From contig NZ_AOMA01000024.1 of assembly GCF_000337895.1 (NCBI RefSeq), forward strand, positions 1 through 45,325: 45,325 nucleotides of DNA. The letters run 5' to 3'. This DNA is from Halobiforma nitratireducens JCM 10879. GTDB lineage: Archaea > Halobacteriota > Halobacteria > Halobacteriales > Natrialbaceae. The translations under genes were made by a program, and so were the position numbers. Under the pieces are notes generated by a model that was not told the DNA's origin, ran no database searches, and worked only from the letters and a program-made list of their open reading frames with translations. This document shows positions 16,095 through 23,156 of this stretch, one piece after another (positions within the stretch are counted from its first letter, which is position 1; the number at the start of each line of letters is the position of its first letter).

Positions 16095-17279
16095 ATGGCA
16101 GACAGACACGCGACTCAGGGCGGACGGTCCTCGAGACGAACTTTCGTACTGGCGACCGGCACAATCGGCACGTCGCTTCTCGCCGGCTGTCTGGACGGGG
16201 ACGACGGTGGAGGGCAGGCCGGGGCTGGTCTCGGCGGTGACAGCGGCAGTGATAGCGGCGAACCGCGAGACCCGATGCTCTCGACGGACTTCGACCCGGA
16301 GAGCCCGGACTGGGAGAACAACAACTACCTCGGGGGGCTCATCGACGAGAACGACTTCGTTCGTGGGACCGAGTTCGACCTCGAGAACATGGGTGACCGT
16401 GGCCGTACCGAGGCCGTCTACGGTACTGAACCGCGCGACCACCCGGACGATCCGTCGGCGTGGATCGACCCGGACCCGATCGTGTACGCTGACCTACCCC
16501 GGGAAGACAGCGAACAGGCCTACGCCGATCAGCTGGAGCCGATGATCGAGAAACTCGAGGCAGAAACGGGTCGAAGCGTCGAGTTTCAGACGATCGAGAG
16601 TTATGCGGCGGTCGTCGAGGGGATGCGCTCCGAGCGAATCCACATCGCGAACTTCGCGACCGGCAACACGCCGTTCGGCGTGAACATGGCCGGGATGGTG
16701 CCCCTGGCGATGGGGATCGAAGGGGACGGCGAGTTCGGGTACCGACTGCTGGCGATCACTCGCGCGGGGCTGGACGACATACAGAGCGTCGAGGACTTCA
16801 ACGACTTCCGGGCCGCACATACCGAAGAGTCGTCGAACTCGGGGAACCAGGCTCCGTCCGCGCTGTTCGACGAACACTTCGGGCTCACCAGAGGCGAGAA
16901 CTACGACCCCGAGATGTCGGGCGGACACGAACAGTCCGCTCGTGGAATCGCGTACGGGGACTACGACTGTGGCCCGATCTGTAGTACGTGTATCGAACGG
17001 ACCATCGACGCGGTCGACGACATTAGCTGGGACGACTTCAAAGTCGTCTGGGCAGCCGACCCATTCCCGTCGGGCCCGGTTGGGTACCGGTACAACCTCC
17101 ACGAAGAGATCATCGAGGGCGCTCGAGAGACCTTCCTGAACACGGACTGGCCGGGAACCGTCTTCGGTGAAGAGGCGGGCTATCCGACCTACGTGGAGGT
17201 CGACTACGTGAATCACTGGCACGACGTGATGCTCAATCAACAGTACAACGGGGTCGAGTACGACGAAGCGAACCTCTAG
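16095..17279 (+). CDS. phnD: Phosphonate/phosphate-ester ABC transporter substrate-binding lipoprotein PhnD
   Basis: The 394-residue protein has a Tat lipoprotein signal (SSRRTFVLATGTIGTSLLAGC). It is followed by a Gly/Asp-rich linker, and a PhnD/PBP2-like domain from about residue 130 (DPIVYADLPREDSEQAYADQ, FATGNTPFGVNMAG, YVNHWHDVMLN). It is nearly 100 residues longer than bacterial PhnD, mostly at the N-terminal side. A C-x3-C-x2-C cluster (Cys292, Cys296, Cys299; CGPICSTC) is unusual for this family. It captures phosphonates or phosphate esters outside the cell for PhnC/PhnE. The start may also be the GTG one codon upstream. It is the first gene of the phn operon. Confidence 0.88.
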   Translation: MADRHATQGGRSSRRTFVLATGTIGTSLLAGCLDGDDGGGQAGAGLGGDSGSDSGEPRDPMLSTDFDPESPDWENNNYLGGLIDENDFVRGTEFDLENMGDRGRTEAVYGTEPRDHPDDPSAWIDPDPIVYADLPREDSEQAYADQLEPMIEKLEAETGRSVEFQTIESYAAVVEGMRSERIHIANFATGNTPFGVNMAGMVPLAMGIEGDGEFGYRLLAITRAGLDDIQSVEDFNDFRAAHTEESSNSGNQAPSALFDEHFGLTRGENYDPEMSGGHEQSARGIAYGDYDCGPICSTCIERTIDAVDDISWDDFKVVWAADPFPSGPVGYRYNLHEEIIEGARETFLNTDWPGTVFGEEAGYPTYVEVDYVNHWHDVMLNQQYNGVEYDEANL

Positions 17280-17300
17280 GTCACACGTCCATCTCTATCA

Positions 17301-18134
17301 ATGCTCGAAGTTACGAACTTACGGAAGGTGTACCCGACCGGCGACGAAGCGCTAACCGGCGTCTCGACCACTATCGAGGGGAACGAGATCGTCGCGATGA
17401 TCGGACCGAGCGGTGCCGGAAAGTCGACGTTCATCCGGTGTATCAACCGATTGACCGAGCCGACCGAAGGCGAAGTCACCCTCGACGGAACTGAACTCAC
17501 CGCACTCGACAGCGGCGAGATGAAAACTGCACGGCGAAACGTCGGGATGGTCTTTCAGGAGTACAACCTCGTCGAACGGCTCACCGTCATGGAGAACGTA
17601 CTCTCCGGCCGACTCGGCTACGTCTCGAACTGGGCGGCCTTGCGTCGGAACTTCCCCCAGGAAGACGTCGAAATGGCCTACGATATCCTCGAGACGGTCG
17701 GTCTCGGTGGGATGGAGAACAAACGCGCGGACGAACTGTCCGGTGGGCAACGCCAGCGCGTCGGGATCGCCCGTGCTGTCGTCCAGGAACCGAAAATCCT
17801 GCTCGCCGACGAACCGACCAGCAGCCTCGATCCGGACACCTCACACGCCGTGATGGAGCTGCTCACCGAGATCGCAGCCGAACGGAACATTCCCGTCCTG
17901 ATCAACATCCACGAAGTCCACCTGGCCGTCGAGTACGCCGATCGCATTCTCGGCTTGCACGAGGGGGAACTCGTCTTCGATGGCCCGACGACGGACCTCG
18001 ACGAGAACGCGAAAGACGTCATCTACCGCGGCAAAGCGCTCGCAGGCGAGTCCTCGAGCAACTACGTCGAGGGCTCCGACACCGTCACCGGCGAGACAGA
18101 ACCCACCGACAAATCCACAATCACGGGGGACTGA
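17301..18134 (+). CDS. phnC: Phosphonate ABC transporter ATPase PhnC
   Basis: The 277-residue ATPase starts [20 protein letters not shown]. Walker A is [20 protein letters not shown], the Q-loop segment [20 protein letters not shown] is characteristic of PhnC, the signature is [14 protein letters not shown], Walker [14 protein letters not shown], and the H-loop [13 protein letters not shown]. It drives import with the two PhnE permeases. An acidic, Ser/Thr-rich C-terminal tail ([20 protein letters not shown]) is specific to this protein. It lies 21 bases after phnD and one base before phnE. Confidence 0.94.
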   Translation: MLEVTNLRKVYPTGDEALTGVSTTIEGNEIVAMIGPSGAGKSTFIRCINRLTEPTEGEVTLDGTELTALDSGEMKTARRNVGMVFQEYNLVERLTVMENVLSGRLGYVSNWAALRRNFPQEDVEMAYDILETVGLGGMENKRADELSGGQRQRVGIARAVVQEPKILLADEPTSSLDPDTSHAVMELLTEIAAERNIPVLINIHEVHLAVEYADRILGLHEGELVFDGPTTDLDENAKDVIYRGKALAGESSSNYVEGSDTVTGETEPTDKSTITGD

Positions 18135-18135
18135 G

Positions 18136-18966
18136 ATGGCGACAGAAGAGGGACACTCGGAGCTTCCGCCGGATCGTACCTGGCGGCGGCCGACTGCGTT
18201 CGGGAATCATCGTGTAAAGTGGGCCGTTTACGTCGGAGCGACGTTGTTCGTCCTCTGGTCGCTCGTCTCCCTGCTGGCGGACGTTAGCCTCGGACGGCTG
18301 CTCACCGGCGTGAACAACGGCCTATTGCTCCTCGAGGCGATGGTGCCGCCGAACACGGCGAGCGAAAACGTCGATCGGGTCGTCGGCTACATGGGGGAGA
18401 CGATCGCGATGGCGTTCGTCGCGACGTTTACCGGCGTGTTGATCTCGCTCCCGATCGCGTTCGGTGCTGCAGAGAACATTGCGCCCCGACCGATCTACTA
18501 TCTCAGTCGAGGGATCATTAGCATCACGCGGGCGATCGACGAACTCATCGTCGCCATCATCGCGGTGAAAGCCGTCGGGGTCGGGCCGCTGGCCGGTATC
18601 GTCGCGATCAGCTATTTGACGATCGGCTTCTTTTCGAAGCTGTTCGCCGAGGATATCGAGGACATCGACATGGGGGCGAAAGCGGCGATCGACGCTACCG
18701 GTGCCTCGCGTTTCCAGGCGCTCGTCTACGCGGTCGTCCCGCAGGTCGCGCCGCGATTCGTCGGCTTGACCGTCTACCGCTGGGACATCAACATCCGCTC
18801 GTCTACTATCATCGGAATCGTCGGCGCTGGTGGCATCGGGACGTTGCTGTTGCGATCGTTCGAACGGTACGAGTACGACTTCGCAGCGCTGATCCTGCTC
18901 GCTATCATCGCCGTCGTCCTCGCTGGCGAACTGTTCAGCGCGTACGTTCGACGGAGGGTTCAGTGA
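18136..18966 (+). CDS. phnE: Phosphonate ABC transporter permease PhnE (first copy)
   Basis: The 276-residue permease has a first helix at about residues 30-48 and then the PhnE core: TIAMAFVATFTGVLISLPIA, AENIAPRPIYYLSRGIISIT, the coupling loop AAIDATGASRFQALVYAVVP, and the characteristic GLTVYRWDINIRSSTIIGIV with GAGGIGTLL. It starts at the ATG directly after the phnC stop, and its stop shares a base with the next ATG. Paired with a second PhnE, it probably forms a heterodimeric pore. Confidence 0.93.
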   Translation: MATEEGHSELPPDRTWRRPTAFGNHRVKWAVYVGATLFVLWSLVSLLADVSLGRLLTGVNNGLLLLEAMVPPNTASENVDRVVGYMGETIAMAFVATFTGVLISLPIAFGAAENIAPRPIYYLSRGIISITRAIDELIVAIIAVKAVGVGPLAGIVAISYLTIGFFSKLFAEDIEDIDMGAKAAIDATGASRFQALVYAVVPQVAPRFVGLTVYRWDINIRSSTIIGIVGAGGIGTLLLRSFERYEYDFAALILLAIIAVVLAGELFSAYVRRRVQ

Positions 18967-19763
18967 TGGCCACGAACTCCGGTCCTCGCTGGCGACGCTT
19001 CGAATCCCGAGAGCGAATGAAACGGGTCGCTGCGTTTCTCGTGGCCATGGGAACAGTCGTCGTCTCGTGGCTCCACATGGGGCTCGATGTCCAGTACATC
19101 CGAACAGCGCCAGCCGAACTACTGGACCTCGCGGTCCGGATGTTCCCGCCGGACTGGGGGTATGCGCCCGAAATCGTCGTGCCGCTGCTCGAGACGGTAC
19201 ATATCGCCGTCGTTGGGACGATCATTGCCCTCACTGTGTCGGTCCCAGTCGCCTTTCTGGCAGCCGAAAACACGACGCCCAACCGGATTACGTACGCGAT
19301 CGGCAAGCTGATCGTCACTGTCTCCCGATCGGTTCACGTCGTTATCTGGGCGATGGTGTTCGTCGTCATGTTCGGCCCCGGCGCGTTCGCCGGGATGGTC
19401 GCGATTGCCGTCCGATCGGTCGGATTCGTCGCCAAACTGCTCGGCGAAGAGATCGAAGAGATCGGGTTCGATCAGGTCGAGGCGATCCGTGCGACCGGAG
19501 CCTCTTCGTCCCAGGTCCTGCTCTACAGCGTCATCCCCCAGATCAAGCCCGCACTCGTCGGGATCGGCGTCTATCGGTGGGACATCAACGTCCGTAGCGC
19601 GACGATCCTCGGCGCGGTCGGTGCCGGCGGGATCGGCGTCCAGCTGTTCAACTCTGTCGACGCGTTCCGATGGTCGGCCGTTCTGACGATACTGATCGCT
19701 ATCCTCGGCATCGTCCTCCTGAGCGAGACGATCTCCGCCCGGACTCGAGCGATGGTGCGTTGA
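18966..19763 (+). CDS. phnE: Phosphonate ABC transporter permease PhnE (second copy)
   Basis: The 265-residue permease is homologous to the preceding one, with the same blocks: TVHIAVVGTIIALTVSVPVA, AENTTPNRITYAIGKLIVTV, the coupling loop EAIRATGASSSQVLLYSVIP, and GIGVYRWDINVRSATILGAV with GAGGIGVQLFN. Two PhnE genes in tandem are known in phn operons and suggest an asymmetric pore. The ATG at 18966 overlaps the upstream TGA by one base; a GTG one codon upstream is an alternative. The next small gene starts two bases after its stop. Confidence 0.93.
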   Translation: MATNSGPRWRRFESRERMKRVAAFLVAMGTVVVSWLHMGLDVQYIRTAPAELLDLAVRMFPPDWGYAPEIVVPLLETVHIAVVGTIIALTVSVPVAFLAAENTTPNRITYAIGKLIVTVSRSVHVVIWAMVFVVMFGPGAFAGMVAIAVRSVGFVAKLLGEEIEEIGFDQVEAIRATGASSSQVLLYSVIPQIKPALVGIGVYRWDINVRSATILGAVGAGGIGVQLFNSVDAFRWSAVLTILIAILGIVLLSETISARTRAMVR

Positions 19764-19765
19764 TC

Positions 19766-20041
19766 ATGGCGTCGATCGGCCGACCCACCTCGAGACGAAC
19801 AGTGATTGCGACGATCGGCTCCGCACTCGCGTGCGGAGTGACAGAGTGGGGCAGCGCCCGACAGAACGACCCCGCGGACGAACCAGCCACGGAACCCGGC
19901 CGGACAGTGACTTCGAACGGCCAGGACGGTGCAGTGGCTACCGACGACTCAAGCGCCGCCACGACGGGCGGTGATCCCGACGCGACGAACGAGATCACTG
20001 AGACAACGGACGACGAAGCCGGTTGCGGCTGTCCCGGCTGA
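19766..20041 (+). CDS. Small Tat-signal-like protein with CGCPG C-terminus (unknown function)
   Basis: This 91-residue protein is not recognised. The N-terminus SRRTVIATIGSALACG looks like a short twin-arginine signal, possibly with a lipid-attachment cysteine. The middle is an acidic, Thr/Ser/Asp-rich extended stretch (DDSSAATTGGDPDATNEITE), and the protein ends with DDEAGCGCPG. Two cysteines in CGC near the end could bind a metal or form a disulfide. It sits two bases after phnE and 34 bases before the HAD gene, so it is most likely cotranscribed with the phn genes. Whether it works with PhnD is a guess from context. Confidence 0.65.
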   Translation: MASIGRPTSRRTVIATIGSALACGVTEWGSARQNDPADEPATEPGRTVTSNGQDGAVATDDSSAATTGGDPDATNEITETTDDEAGCGCPG

Positions 20042-20075
20042 AAGCACCAGTAGACAGTACACACGATTCACACCG

Positions 20076-20807
20076 ATGACAACGAGACCAACGGGAAAGA
20101 CGACGAGTGAACCGACGATCGAATCGGACGGCAAACAGGCACTACTGTTCGACATGGACGGCGTTATCCTCGAGGGGGACGGAACCGATCCCGACGTACA
20201 CGCCCGCGCGTTCCGCGATGCAGTCGACGATCTCGATTTCGATCTCGACCCTGAAGTCCCCCTCGAGTCGCTGTTTCCACTGGAGACCGACGAGTACACC
20301 GAAACGTTCGCGAGGGCCTGTCAGGAACTCGGCCTCGAGCCGGCGGAGTTCTACGCGCTCCGCGAGGAGTACAGTGCCAAGCGGTCGATCGACCGCATCA
20401 GGGACGGTACTCGCGGACTCTACGACGATGTCGACGTTCTCGACGTGCTCGACGAACTCGAGCGAGGGCACCCGGTCGGACTCGTGAGCAACAACTACGA
20501 TCCGACGGTCTCGTTCGTCGTCGACCATTTCGACCTCGAGGCGTTTTCGTTCGTCCGTGGCCGCGATCTCGGCGTCGAAGGATTCCGGCGACGGAAACCG
20601 GAGCCGTACTACATCGAGATGGCCCTGGACGCTCTCGGCCTCGACAGCGGCATTTACGTCGGCGACCGCGAGACTGATCTGCTCGCTGCCCAGAACGCGG
20701 GACTCACCCCGGTTCTGCTCCGACGACCGCACAACGAGACGCTCGAGCCGTCGGTCGACGGCTACCTCGAGATCGACTCGCTCGAGGAGTTACTCGAGCA
20801 CCTGTAA
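20076..20807 (+). CDS. HAD-superfamily hydrolase (phosphatase-like)
   Basis: The 243-residue protein has all HAD motifs: motif I LLFDMDGVILEGDG with nucleophile and acid Asp (residues about 26-39), motif II in VGLVSNNYDPTVSF, motif III Lys in RRRKPEPYYIEM, and motif IV YVGDRETDLLAAQNAG. A helical cap lies between motifs I and II. It resembles phosphoglycolate phosphatase/beta-phosphoglucomutase-type proteins. As the last gene of the phn operon it may dephosphorylate an imported phosphate ester, or break down a phosphonate intermediate. No phosphonatase-specific residues were recognised. The ATG at 20076 fits the family. Confidence 0.85.
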   Translation: MTTRPTGKTTSEPTIESDGKQALLFDMDGVILEGDGTDPDVHARAFRDAVDDLDFDLDPEVPLESLFPLETDEYTETFARACQELGLEPAEFYALREEYSAKRSIDRIRDGTRGLYDDVDVLDVLDELERGHPVGLVSNNYDPTVSFVVDHFDLEAFSFVRGRDLGVEGFRRRKPEPYYIEMALDALGLDSGIYVGDRETDLLAAQNAGLTPVLLRRPHNETLEPSVDGYLEIDSLEELLEHL

Positions 20808-21160
20808 CTGCTACCAGCGCCGGCCGTCCGACGTTTCGACGAACGACGAAAGTGCTGGCCTCCAGGCGGCCGGTAACTCCTCGTAGGCTGTACAGTCGAC
20901 AGTCACCGGGGCCGACACACTCGAGAGGGCGGTCGCTCGAGGGACGAAGTGGCTCTGGTTCCGTCTCGATCAGAGACGGGCTGTGTGCCGAGGTGAACCA
21001 GTGGAACGAAGAGGGCGACGAATCGGTCGGAAGTGGGTATTCCGACCGGACACAGCAGCAATACTGATGTATCCGAACCGATCAGTATCGCTCCGTACTG
21101 CAACTAGCAGCGATTTTGTGTGTTTCCGTGAGATCGTCGGACGAGGCCACAGACAGAGCT
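20808..21160. other. Gap with a coding-like minus-strand stretch
   Basis: No clear gene is present. On the minus strand a stretch ending with TAG at 20811-20813 reads VTVDCTAYEELPAAWRPALS and then SFVETSDGRRW, with protein-like codon use. It is closed upstream by a TGA about 52 codons earlier and has only GTG starts. It may be a microprotein or the end of a decayed gene. The rest (20970-21160) shows nothing recognisable. Confidence 0.35.
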
Positions 21161-21427
21161 ATGACTGACTTCTCGAGCGGAGACGATACTGACCGCATTC
21201 GTTCCCACTCCCGATCGCAGTCCGACACTCCTGTCCGCTCCCGATTCTGTGAGGACAGAGGGGACAACAGACAGGATCGATCCGGGCTCGAATCGATCGT
21301 CGTCCGATACGAGGACGAACCCGATCGGTGTACGATCACGCCACGATCCTGTGGCACTGGGGATCGACTCACGACCTGGCTGTCAGTGAACGTGACTGCG
21401 GTCGTCGAACTCGAGGAACGACGATAA
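21161..21427 (+). CDS. Small haloarchaeal protein (DUF7511-like)
   Basis: The protein has 88 residues. The C-terminal half, SIVVRYEDEPDRCTITPRSC followed by DRLTTWLSVNVTAVVELEER, matches what I recall of the DUF7511 family of haloarchaea (YE..PDRCT ... TTWL). The N-terminal half is Ser/Asp/Arg-rich and probably disordered. The function is unknown. The ATG at 21161 is preferred over the GTG further upstream. It is convergent with the Lrp-type regulator, with 50 bases between the stops. Confidence 0.65.
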   Translation: MTDFSSGDDTDRIRSHSRSQSDTPVRSRFCEDRGDNRQDRSGLESIVVRYEDEPDRCTITPRSCGTGDRLTTWLSVNVTAVVELEERR

Positions 21428-21477
21428 GACGAGGTCCGAGCGAACGGTTCCCGATCTTCGTACTTCCCCGTGGGAGG

Positions 21478-21906
21478 TCACTTGAGTCGCTCCTGAAGGA
21501 ACGACGGATGCGCCGCAGTAACCCCCTCGATCTCGAGCAGTTCCTCCGAAATGAACTCGCCGAGTTCGTCGCCGTCTTCGGCACGCACTTCGGCCATCAG
21601 CATGTGGTCGCCGCTGGAACTGTACAGTGCCTCGATCTCCTCGAGGTCTTTCAGCGTCTTCGTCGCTTCGACGTAGCGTTCGCTGGCGACATCCAGCCCC
21701 ACCAGCGCGATCGTCTGACTCGAGAGTTTCTTCGGGTCGATCTCGGCCGAGTAGCCGACGATGACGCCTTCGTCCTCGAGTTGATTGATGTACTTACGAA
21801 CTGTTGGCTTCGAGACGCCGGCCCGTTCGGCGATCTCGGCGTACGAAGCCTGGGCATCCTCTTCGAGAACTTCGAGGATGCGATCTTCCGTCGCCTGGGT
21901 ACTCAT
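21478..21906 (-). CDS. Lrp/AsnC-family transcriptional regulator
   Basis: The 142-residue regulator begins with a winged helix-turn-helix (ATEDRILEVLEEDAQASYAE, then the recognition segment AGVSKPTVRKYINQLEDEGV). It ends in a RAM ligand-binding domain (ALVGLDVASERYVEATKTLK, SGDHMLMAEVRAEDGDELGE). Such proteins form octamers and control amino-acid or central nitrogen metabolism. The ligand cannot be told. An AT-rich box (AAGATATTTT on the minus strand) lies 25-34 bases before its ATG. It is monocistronic and its target genes are not evident. Confidence 0.93.
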   Translation of the reverse strand: MSTQATEDRILEVLEEDAQASYAEIAERAGVSKPTVRKYINQLEDEGVIVGYSAEIDPKKLSSQTIALVGLDVASERYVEATKTLKDLEEIEALYSSSGDHMLMAEVRAEDGDELGEFISEELLEIEGVTAAHPSFLQERLK

Positions 21907-21930
21907 GGGAGAGTGTTTTGCTCCGACGGG

Positions 21931-21940
21931 AAAATATCTT
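21931..21940 (-). promoter_or_regulatory. TATA-like box of the Lrp/AsnC gene
   Basis: AAGATATTTT on the minus strand lies 25-34 bases before the start codon, the usual position for a leaderless haloarchaeal transcript. Confidence 0.5.
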
Positions 21941-22058
21941 TTGTATACGAAAACGTCGGATTCCCTAATGGAAGCCCCCGAGAACTACCGGTTCTCGAGG
22001 GGTGAGACGGACGCGATCGTCGGACTTATTCGGTCGCTGCCCCGACACTCTCGGACGG

Positions 22059-22379
22059 ATGGTCGACCCCAACTACGTCAGCGGCGCGGTCTGGTTTCTC
22101 TGTGGGCTCGCGATCCTCTATCTCGGCTATCTCATCGCGATCCGCGGGCGGGCGGACCTCCATGCCAACTACGACGAGGACAGCGGGGTCGACCCAGAGT
22201 ACGTCTCCCGGTGGGCCGGCGGCACGGCGCTGTTGATGGGGCTGTTGGTCATCGGCTACGCCGTTCGCGAAGTGATCTACGGCTTCCAGCCCTACGCCCT
22301 CGGCGCGCTGGTCGTCACGCTGCTCGTGTTGAGCTACGTGACGAAGCTGTTCGCCCGCGGCTACGGCTACCGGGAGTGA
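22059..22379 (+). CDS. Small membrane protein, conserved hypothetical
   Basis: This 106-residue protein is not named. It has three predicted membrane helices: VSGAVWFLCGLAILYLGYLI, GGTALLMGLLVIGYAVREVI and PYALGALVVTLLVLSYVTKL. Between helices 1 and 2 is a short hydrophilic loop (RADLHANYDEDSGVDPEYVS). The ATG at 22059 starts just before the first helix. A 9-base inverted repeat follows its stop and may end transcription. Confidence 0.75.
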   Translation: MVDPNYVSGAVWFLCGLAILYLGYLIAIRGRADLHANYDEDSGVDPEYVSRWAGGTALLMGLLVIGYAVREVIYGFQPYALGALVVTLLVLSYVTKLFARGYGYRE

Positions 22380-22398
22380 GACGGATTGCTGTAACTAG

Positions 22399-22439
22399 TT
22401 ACCGCCGGTCGCCAGCACGGGGTCGGCGCTCGGCGGTAA
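22399..22439. terminator. Inverted repeat TTACCGCCG ... CGGCGGTAA
   Basis: A perfect 9-base inverted repeat (22399-22407 and 22431-22439) with a 23-base spacer lies 20 bases after the stop of the small membrane gene and before the promoter of the next. It could be a terminator hairpin or an operator. No T-run follows. Confidence 0.35.
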
Positions 22440-22486
22440 TTGACCACAGTACACCGGATGAGAGCCAGGCGGTGAGGAGTCGTCGC

Positions 22487-22493
22487 CCTTATG
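22487..22493 (+). promoter_or_regulatory. TATA-like box CCTTATG
   Basis: It lies 25-31 bases before the ATG at 22518, consistent with a leaderless transcript. Confidence 0.4.
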
Positions 22494-22517
22494 ACTCGGC
22501 CGGCCATACCGTGAGCA

Positions 22518-23054
22518 ATGGCAAACCCCCGCGTACCGGGTTCCGACCCCGAGCGGACCGTCGAACTCCCCTGCGGGAAGACCCTCGATCCACACGACAT
22601 CGGCCTCGGCATGCGCGACTACGAGTGTCCGTGTGGGGACGCTCACGCCGTCGTCACCGACGCGCACCCGCCGTCGCGGTTCTTCCCCGAGTCGCTCGTC
22701 GCCGTCCTCGAAGAGACGATCGAGACGGACGACGAGTTCGACCGGTTCGGCACGCCCCACCTGATGGGCGTCGCCATGGAGGAGTTCCCCGAGAAGACGG
22801 CTATCTACGACGGCAGCGACGACGGTGCGGTCGGCTATGCGATGCTGTGGGTCTTCGAGTTCGACTCGCGTCGACTCCACGAAATCGTCGTCGAACTCGT
22901 CGTCGAGCTGATGGAACACGCGATCAGCCACGCCGACGACGACGCTGCGATCACCGAGTTCGAATCCCAAATGCTCGAGTTCGACGTAAGCGAGTTCGTC
23001 GAGCAGTACCGACGCCAGCGGGATTTCGAGAGCGCACACGACGGCCCGGTCTGA
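22518..23054 (+). CDS. Haloarchaeal conserved protein (DUF5815-like)
   Basis: The 178-residue soluble, acidic protein starts MANPRVPGSDPERTVELPCG. Two Cys pairs (LPCGKTL and YECPCGDAH) near residues 18 and 37-39 suggest a small zinc site. The rest is helical and acidic, with EFPEKTAIYDGSDDGAVGYA and a long helix HEIVVELVVELMEHAISHAD. I associate this pattern with the uncharacterised haloarchaeal family DUF5815. No function is known. It precedes the rhomboid gene by 102 bases on the same strand. Confidence 0.7.
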   Translation: MANPRVPGSDPERTVELPCGKTLDPHDIGLGMRDYECPCGDAHAVVTDAHPPSRFFPESLVAVLEETIETDDEFDRFGTPHLMGVAMEEFPEKTAIYDGSDDGAVGYAMLWVFEFDSRRLHEIVVELVVELMEHAISHADDDAAITEFESQMLEFDVSEFVEQYRRQRDFESAHDGPV

Positions 23055-23156
23055 TCGCGTTCGGCGAGTGCGGTCGACAGTCCACGAGACACGACACGGT
23101 CTACCAGTCGGAACGGGTGACCAGACCTTTGTCACTCGGATCGAAACTAACCGACG

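Noticed and set aside
21116-21160. Upstream GTG start for the DUF7511-like gene
   Set aside because: It adds 15 residues not resembling the family; the ATG at 21161 is adequate.
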